Shown: positions 5,688-10,669 of the stretch, one piece after another
Numbering within the stretch: the first letter of the stretch is position 1
How the letters are laid out: each line of letters starts with the position of its first letter
Assembly: GCA_030639705.1 (NCBI GenBank)
Contig: DAOWKX010000255.1
Span: 1-10,669 of the forward strand
Direction: 5' to 3'
DNA: 10,669 nucleotides
Source: Candidatus Aminicenantota bacterium
GTDB lineage: Bacteria > Acidobacteriota > Aminicenantia > UBA2199
Program-made: the position numbers and the translations under genes
The notes under the pieces: generated by a model
Database searches by the model: none
The model's input: the letters and a program-made list of their open reading frames with translations, nothing else
Told to the model about the DNA's origin: nothing

Positions 5688-5756
5688 ACCTAATAAATAA
5701 CCCAAATTTTCCATTTTTCAACAAAATAGTTAAAATATTTTTTTATTTCATTAGGT
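5688..5756. repeat. Spaced inverted repeat in the gap between addB and the exported-protein gene
   Basis: ACCTAAT-AAATA (5688-5699) matches the complement of TATTT-C-ATTAGGT (5744-5756) except for one bulged base. The arms are about 44 bp apart. The enclosed sequence is almost pure A/T and also holds a small AAAATA/TATTTT hairpin (about 5725-5743). The region lies downstream of the addB stop and upstream of the exported-protein start, both read on the minus strand. It could be a 3'-end structure of addB mRNA or a regulator site; chance is possible in such AT-rich DNA. Confidence 0.3.
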
Positions 5757-5763
5757 ATTATAA

Positions 5764-8724
5764 TCATACATTTACACAGGGGACCCGGAAGGGGCAATAA
5801 CTGCAATATTGAGAATCCTGTGAATTGGCCGGGAATGTTTTGCGTTTAAATATATCCCGAATAATCTCAAAGAGGTTGTGTTTGAAATTTTTCATGAGTA
5901 TGGTTTTGAACTCGAGTGAAATGGCTTCACGTTTACTTCCCTGAACAAACACCGGTCTGAAAAAATCTTCACCCGGTTTCAGGAAAATATAGGCCGCATC
6001 TATTCGGGAATAATCCTCAGTATGGAAATCTGTCATCGATGTATATAGCAGGAGTTGAAAATTCTTGTATAAATTACGAAGCTCTTTTAAGGCAGTTAAG
6101 AACTCGAGATCACTCAGATTACATAGCTCATTTAACCGGAAGTGAATCATCCTGTCCCTGATTCCCGGATTAAAAGGAGTTCCGGTCTTATAATCAATCA
6201 ACCGGACCAATTCTCCCTGTCTCTCTGTCCTGTCAATTCTTCCTTTTATGGTAACCTGTGAATCCGTAAATGAAAAAGATACATCCATGGTAACTCTCTC
6301 TTCAAAACCTGAAATTTGAATATTATCTTTCCGGAGCCGTTGAATATCAGTGGTAATAAAATCTCTTAATTTCTCAGCTATTACCCAGGCCCGGATTTTG
6401 CCAATCCCGGATGAAGTACTGAAACCTTTATTCTTAAACTCGGCCACAATAATTCGCTCCAGTTGATTTTCCATTTGATCGAGACTCGCATCAATATAAT
6501 AACTTTGATAAAATTTCTCCAGAACCTGATGAACCAGGATTCCCAGTTCTCCCACATCCGGTTCAACAGACAGTTCAATCCGCTCCTCCAGACCCCGGAT
6601 ATAGGAATAATAAAAACGCAACGGGCAGCGCACATAGCTCTCCAGGGCTGACGCAGAAAAACTCATTTTATTTATTTTTTCTTTTATGGGATCGTTTTTG
6701 ATAATGGATTTTAGCATTGAGGGGACCATCTCGCAACTAAAATTTTTCCTGACAATTTGCGGTGATATCTGATCCTGCTTTTCCATCTCATAGATGATTC
6801 TTTCAATAAAGCGACTTTTCTCAGGCCATTCGATACCTTCCTGCTTATCGACCCAAAGAATATGGGCTTTTTTTGCAGACCCTATGAGCGAAAAAAAATT
6901 GAAAGCGAAAATAGTTTCCCACTGTGAATAATTTCTGATACCAAAAGCCTTTCTGATATCATAGGGAAGCAGAGGATCATATTTAAAACTCTGGGGAAGA
7001 ACCCCCTCCTGCGCATCGACCACAATGACTTCTTCGAAACAAAGTCCTCTGGATTCCAGCATTCCCATCACCTGGATTCCCTTCAGGGGAGATCCCTCAA
7101 AGTAGATATGAACGCCGGAAAAATGATAAGAAAGCAATGATACAATGGATTTAAAATCAGCACCACTGATATCCGTCTCATGCTCCCGGGCAAACTGAAT
7201 CACCAGATCCAGGGTGTGAACTGCAGCCGTAACATAATCTCCCAGAAACAAGTGAAATCTCTGGTAATTCCCAATGGCCAAAACCGCCTGTTTGAGGAAT
7301 TCCGCCAGTTCCAGTAAAGAAATTTCATTGTCCGCCAGAAATATCTTATGCAGATTTTTTACTTCATTGATGATATTTTCCTGTAAATCAGAGGACAATT
7401 CAGCTGATTTTTGCAGGATCCCGGAAATTTTGTCTTCAATATAGGCTGGCCTGAAGTATAGCAAATTTTCCCGGTTGAGCAAATCTTCAATCAAATGGAT
7501 CCCCCTTTTTAATGGTTCTTCTTCACTTCCAATCTCAGATGACAGCTTAACATAAGGATGACGGATAAGATTTAAATAATCAGGGGAAAACACATCCCCC
7601 TCCCTTCTGGATTCAGCCACCTTCATCATAAATACCAGTAACTGATACAGAGGTGTTCGCCGAAAAGGATAACCCAGGGTGATATTAAAGGGAATCTGTT
7701 TCTGGTTAATTGATAATCTGGATACCACACCATGGACAAAAGGGATAAGGGTAGCTGAATCAGGTAAAATCACTGCACATTTTTTTAAATCTTCCGGATG
7801 CTTATTGCTGGCAACAATATCTTTCATGATATCAACCACCTGAATCATCTGGGTTTCAATATTGGGCAGACAGTATAGATTTACCTTGCCGGAAAAGCGA
7901 TTCCACTCTGTTGTATTCCCATCATTGAGTTCCTGTCTGAGATTCAGAGAATCCAGCATCTGAGCCATGAGCGAGAAGGGTGATTCTTGATTTTTAAGGG
8001 CGGCAGGATCGCAACGTACCAATAAACGGGCCCTTCCGGTATTGAAAATGAACTTCAGTATTCTCTCTTCACAGGCATTCAAGGCACCCAATCCGGAAAA
8101 AATCACCTCCGTACCCCCGGGGATCTTCAACTCATTAACCTCTGCCAGGGATGCAGTCATTTTATAGGCAATCCCCCTGGTATATTGCCTTCTTTCCAGA
8201 AGGATATGCTTAAACTGTTGAACCATAAAGGGCATTTTACCGATAAAATCCTTATATCCCTGATGATATTCACCCAGACTGGCAAATTCCTGAAATATAT
8301 CTTTATTTAGCTGATCAATGAATTCTCCCTCTATCAATAACTCTTCAATTGCTTTCAGGATAATTAGTGCCCAGGGGAAAAAATCGGAAAATTGCGAGCC
8401 TACCTTACCACCTGTGTAAATAAAATCTTTGAATCCCTTTTTTATGGTTTCGAAAACCACCAATACCGCTTCCATTTCATTGGCCATTCTAAATCCGGAA
8501 TGATTAAGATTGAAGAGCTGGAAAACGAATTGATCAATGGTAAAAAATTCCGGTGGAAAAAAAGAGTCCTTAATACGGCCATTCAAACTGTCCCGAATAA
8601 AAAACAGCATCCTCTTGGAGGGAGTGACCACCGTGAGTCGGGAAAAATCGCATTTATCAGTGGACATGATTTCGTCAACTGTAGCCTGAACAAGATCTTC
8701 ACCGATTGATACCACCTTCAACAT
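5764..8724 (-). CDS. addB: AddB-like subunit of the AddAB helicase-nuclease (double-strand break repair)
   Basis: The 986-residue protein is the AddB subunit, which works with AddA to unwind and resect double-strand ends for RecA-dependent repair. The N-terminal part (1-540) has degenerate helicase features (LTVVTPSKRM at 30-39) and no Walker A, unlike Bacillus AddB, so it is not expected to hydrolyse ATP through a P-loop. The inactivated UvrD-like C-terminal block is seen at IQVMGMLESRG (550-560) and AQEGVLP (571-577). The RecB-type PD-(D/E)XK nuclease has H732, D831 in KGRIDR, D844/K846 in IDYKTG, and Q890/Y894. The AddB 4Fe-4S ligands are present as C700 (VRCPLRF) plus C974, C977 and C983 (C-x2-C-x5-C at the end). 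The ATG overlaps the addA stop, with GGTGGAG (8733-8739) eight bases upstream, so translation is probably coupled. Length fits the shorter AddB type. Confidence 0.9.
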   Translation of the reverse strand: MLKVVSIGEDLVQATVDEIMSTDKCDFSRLTVVTPSKRMLFFIRDSLNGRIKDSFFPPEFFTIDQFVFQLFNLNHSGFRMANEMEAVLVVFETIKKGFKDFIYTGGKVGSQFSDFFPWALIILKAIEELLIEGEFIDQLNKDIFQEFASLGEYHQGYKDFIGKMPFMVQQFKHILLERRQYTRGIAYKMTASLAEVNELKIPGGTEVIFSGLGALNACEERILKFIFNTGRARLLVRCDPAALKNQESPFSLMAQMLDSLNLRQELNDGNTTEWNRFSGKVNLYCLPNIETQMIQVVDIMKDIVASNKHPEDLKKCAVILPDSATLIPFVHGVVSRLSINQKQIPFNITLGYPFRRTPLYQLLVFMMKVAESRREGDVFSPDYLNLIRHPYVKLSSEIGSEEEPLKRGIHLIEDLLNRENLLYFRPAYIEDKISGILQKSAELSSDLQENIINEVKNLHKIFLADNEISLLELAEFLKQAVLAIGNYQRFHLFLGDYVTAAVHTLDLVIQFAREHETDISGADFKSIVSLLSYHFSGVHIYFEGSPLKGIQVMGMLESRGLCFEEVIVVDAQEGVLPQSFKYDPLLPYDIRKAFGIRNYSQWETIFAFNFFSLIGSAKKAHILWVDKQEGIEWPEKSRFIERIIYEMEKQDQISPQIVRKNFSCEMVPSMLKSIIKNDPIKEKINKMSFSASALESYVRCPLRFYYSYIRGLEERIELSVEPDVGELGILVHQVLEKFYQSYYIDASLDQMENQLERIIVAEFKNKGFSTSSGIGKIRAWVIAEKLRDFITTDIQRLRKDNIQISGFEERVTMDVSFSFTDSQVTIKGRIDRTERQGELVRLIDYKTGTPFNPGIRDRMIHFRLNELCNLSDLEFLTALKELRNLYKNFQLLLYTSMTDFHTEDYSRIDAAYIFLKPGEDFFRPVFVQGSKREAISLEFKTILMKNFKHNLFEIIRDIFKRKTFPANSQDSQYCSYCPFRVPCVNV

Positions 8725-10669
8725 GGCACCCGCTCCACCACACCCAGGTCCAGATATAACAAATACCCGGAAATCGTTTTTTCTGGAAACAAAGGCTTCA
8801 GAATATGGATGTAATCTTTAATCTGTTGGCTGTGCAGATCTATTTTCTGTGACCCGGTTTTAAAATCAATCACCAAAACATGTTCGTTCTTAATAACCAG
8901 CCGGTCAATCCGCCGGTATTCAATCCGATTATCTATATATCCGGCTATCGCTTTCTCATTGTGAACAACCATATCACCATTAAAGAAGCAAAACACATTA
9001 TCCATGGCCAAATATTCTGATAAACGTCTGAAATCATCCTCTCCGAGATCCTCTGCATTCATCAATGGTTTTATCAAATCCCCTATCTGTTTTTTACTTT
9101 CTATAACCTCAATGTGGGATAACACACGGTGAATCGCCTCTCCCCGTTCTATGGCCTTTTTCTCATCCAGGGTAAATAAATCCGCAGATGAGAAAACCAA
9201 AAACTCTTTTTGCCATTCAGAAGTAGTTATTAACTTTGAATGAACAGACAAAGGATGGACCTGTTCAGCCCTTCGAGCCGAGACTTTCTTCCTGTCTGGC
9301 AATTTTCCCGATACACATTCATTCCATTTAACCGAATCTCCTTTTTTTAGGTCCGGTTTCAGATTCTCTTTTATCCAGGGATGATTGCCCACTATCTCTG
9401 CAAAATTTTTAAACCTTTTATAAACATCATCGGAAAGAGATTTTCGGGGAAAATGATAAATAACCGGAACATACATTGCATCCCTGGCCCGGGTAAAGGA
9501 CACATACAAAAGGTTCAATTCATCAATAAAACTTCTTTCAATTTCCTCCAAATATATATCCTTCAGATTTGAATTGACCCGGGCATAATCTTTGGAAATG
9601 TGATAAAAATCTCCATCCTTCCAAAAAAGATTTCCATCACCTTGCCCTGTTTTTTCTCTGAGGGGAATAATTACAACCGTAAATTCAAGTCCTTTGGCTT
9701 TATGCATTGTCAGCACACGGATTCTGGTTTCATCTTCGGATACATTTATGGTATAGGGATTTTTACTCTTCATATTCTTCTCCCATTCAGAGAGTAAAGA
9801 GGCAATTGAGTTGATTTCCTTTTGTTCCAGATCATGCAGAATACTTCCAAAACTTAAGAAAAAAGGAACCGAAGCTTGAAAGTTCTCATAAAGCTGGAAT
9901 TCCAAGGTTAAATCCTGAAAAATATCATAGGGTGGTGAAAAACCGGACTGTTTCAAAAATGGTTCAATCAAGTATTTCCAACATTCTGGAAAGTCTTCTT
10001 TGAATTGCTTGTATAATGGCGGGCCCGATGATTTTCCCATCAACAGTGATTCATCAAAATTTTCCATTTCAAGAGGGAACTTCTGCTTGGCTCTCTTCTT
10101 AAATATGTCTCCGCAGATAAAAGTATAGAAACTTAAATTATCCGGGGGATAGTCAATGAAACGAAAAAAACAGATGATTTCATTGATTGCCGGGGATGAG
10201 GATAGAAAAAGAGACTCATCCGAAAGAGTCGGAACCCCTCGGCTTTCAAGAAAACGGACCATCTCCCTGCCTTCATCATTTGATCGAGTGAGAATTGCAA
10301 TATCAGATCCCTGATAACCTTTCCTCTCCAGCATTCTGATGATCTGTTCGCATTTATCATAGAGTAATGTTTCATCATCTTGGCGGTTTCCAACCTTAAA
10401 CTGTTCGGAATCAAGTATTGATATCTGGACAAAACCTTCATTTTCCATTCCGGATGATGAAATTTCTTGCTTTGCGGTGTCAAAATTCTCCTGAACCTTC
10501 TGGATTAATCTATTGACAGTTCCCAAATTCATGAGCATCAAATTTAAATTCTGAGCATCCCAGAAATAATTATTAAAATGGACAATACTTTTTGCGCTTC
10601 GGTAATTTTTATTCAGGGTATGAGTAAACGGTTCCGGAGCCATCCAATTCAGAACCCCCAGTTCTTTTC
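8718..10669 (-). CDS. addA: AddA-like ATP-dependent helicase-nuclease subunit, N-terminus beyond window
   Basis: This is the C-terminal part of a UvrD/Rep-superfamily (SF1A) helicase fused to a RecB-type nuclease. The frame is open to the right edge and begins mid-protein (about 649 residues visible); an internal Met at 10643 is not the start. Numbered from that Met, helicase motif IV is TLNKNYRS (9-16), motif V is in IRVLTMHKAKGLEF (308-321) and motif VI is LLYVSFTRARD (378-388). The nuclease domain has H505 in GEAIHRVL, D580 in RRIDRL, D593/K595 in IDFKTG, and Q607/Y611. All visible catalytic residues are intact, so AddA should have 3'-to-5' helicase and single-strand nuclease activity, AddB cutting the other strand. 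The Walker A, Q and Walker B motifs lie outside the window. It precedes addB in transcription and its TGA overlaps the addB ATG by 7 bp. Confidence 0.9.
   Translation of the reverse strand, partial: KELGVLNWMAPEPFTHTLNKNYRSAKSIVHFNNYFWDAQNLNLMLMNLGTVNRLIQKVQENFDTAKQEISSSGMENEGFVQISILDSEQFKVGNRQDDETLLYDKCEQIIRMLERKGYQGSDIAILTRSNDEGREMVRFLESRGVPTLSDESLFLSSSPAINEIICFFRFIDYPPDNLSFYTFICGDIFKKRAKQKFPLEMENFDESLLMGKSSGPPLYKQFKEDFPECWKYLIEPFLKQSGFSPPYDIFQDLTLEFQLYENFQASVPFFLSFGSILHDLEQKEINSIASLLSEWEKNMKSKNPYTINVSEDETRIRVLTMHKAKGLEFTVVIIPLREKTGQGDGNLFWKDGDFYHISKDYARVNSNLKDIYLEEIERSFIDELNLLYVSFTRARDAMYVPVIYHFPRKSLSDDVYKRFKNFAEIVGNHPWIKENLKPDLKKGDSVKWNECVSGKLPDRKKVSARRAEQVHPLSVHSKLITTSEWQKEFLVFSSADLFTLDEKKAIERGEAIHRVLSHIEVIESKKQIGDLIKPLMNAEDLGEDDFRRLSEYLAMDNVFCFFNGDMVVHNEKAIAGYIDNRIEYRRIDRLVIKNEHVLVIDFKTGSQKIDLHSQQIKDYIHILKPLFPEKTISGYLLYLDLGVVERVPC

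Noticed and set aside
8392..8709. A 105-codon plus-strand frame inside addB
   Set aside because: It lies wholly antisense to the well-conserved addB coding region, shows no recognisable motifs and has no ribosome binding site.
8600..8724. Possible Walker A motif near the AddB N-terminus
   Set aside because: The N-terminal residues (MLKVVSIGEDLVQ onward) contain no GxxGxGK[ST]. The absence is consistent with AddB types lacking ATPase activity and needs no frameshift explanation.
10133..10483. A 116-codon minus-strand frame inside addA
   Set aside because: It overlaps addA on the same strand in another frame and its sequence has no domain features; addA motifs run on without a frameshift on both sides of it.
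1..10669. CRISPR arrays, tRNA or rRNA genes, insertion sequences, phage attachment sites
   Set aside because: On reading both strands I saw no regularly spaced repeats, cloverleaf-like sequence, transposase or integrase motif, or terminal inverted repeats with target duplications.

Overview
The window comes from a bacterial chromosome of moderately low G+C (roughly 40% by eye). The host looks like a diderm (Gram-negative) bacterium: one small gene encodes an exported, beta-rich protein ending in a phenylalanine beta-signal, and next to it is a PilZ (cyclic-di-GMP) domain protein. The stand-alone WRN-type 3'-5' exonuclease resembles versions I associate with Bacteroidota and relatives, so a lineage of the wider FCB group is a reasonable guess. 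It is only a guess, because there is no rRNA or other strong marker here.

Left part (1-3114): the 3' end of an NADPH-dependent glutamate synthase small-subunit/NfnL-type flavoprotein (+) ends at a hairpin terminator and faces a membrane-anchored metallophosphoesterase (-). The phosphoesterase diverges from a LiaF-like membrane protein (+) whose C-terminal half carries five FGG repeats. The 236-bp divergent region holds two good sigma70-type promoters pointing in opposite directions. The -35 box of one lies in an arm of a 10-bp perfect inverted repeat, and the -35 box of the other lies just outside it.

Middle part (3115-5628): ribose-5-phosphate isomerase B and a WRN-type 3'-5' exonuclease follow on the + strand, 42 bp apart. 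Next come a symmetrical 26-bp dyad and a 67-residue two-helix membrane protein with a near-perfect ribosome binding site. Convergent to these, on the - strand, are the putative outer-membrane protein gene and the PilZ gene.

Right part (5764-10669): an addA-addB pair on the - strand. addA is cut by the window edge, so its N-terminal Walker A region is not visible. The two genes overlap by 7 bp. AddB is complete, with an intact RecB-type nuclease and the four cysteines of the AddB iron-sulfur cluster. Together they encode the helicase-nuclease that resects double-strand breaks, the functional counterpart of RecBCD.

Most of the window is ordinary core metabolism and DNA repair. I see no mobile element, CRISPR array, rRNA or tRNA, and no clear new multigene system. 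The points most worth a second look are the two intergenic dyads, the solitary LiaF-like FGG-repeat protein, the exported-protein/PilZ pair and the small membrane protein. No gene-free stretch exceeds 300 bases.
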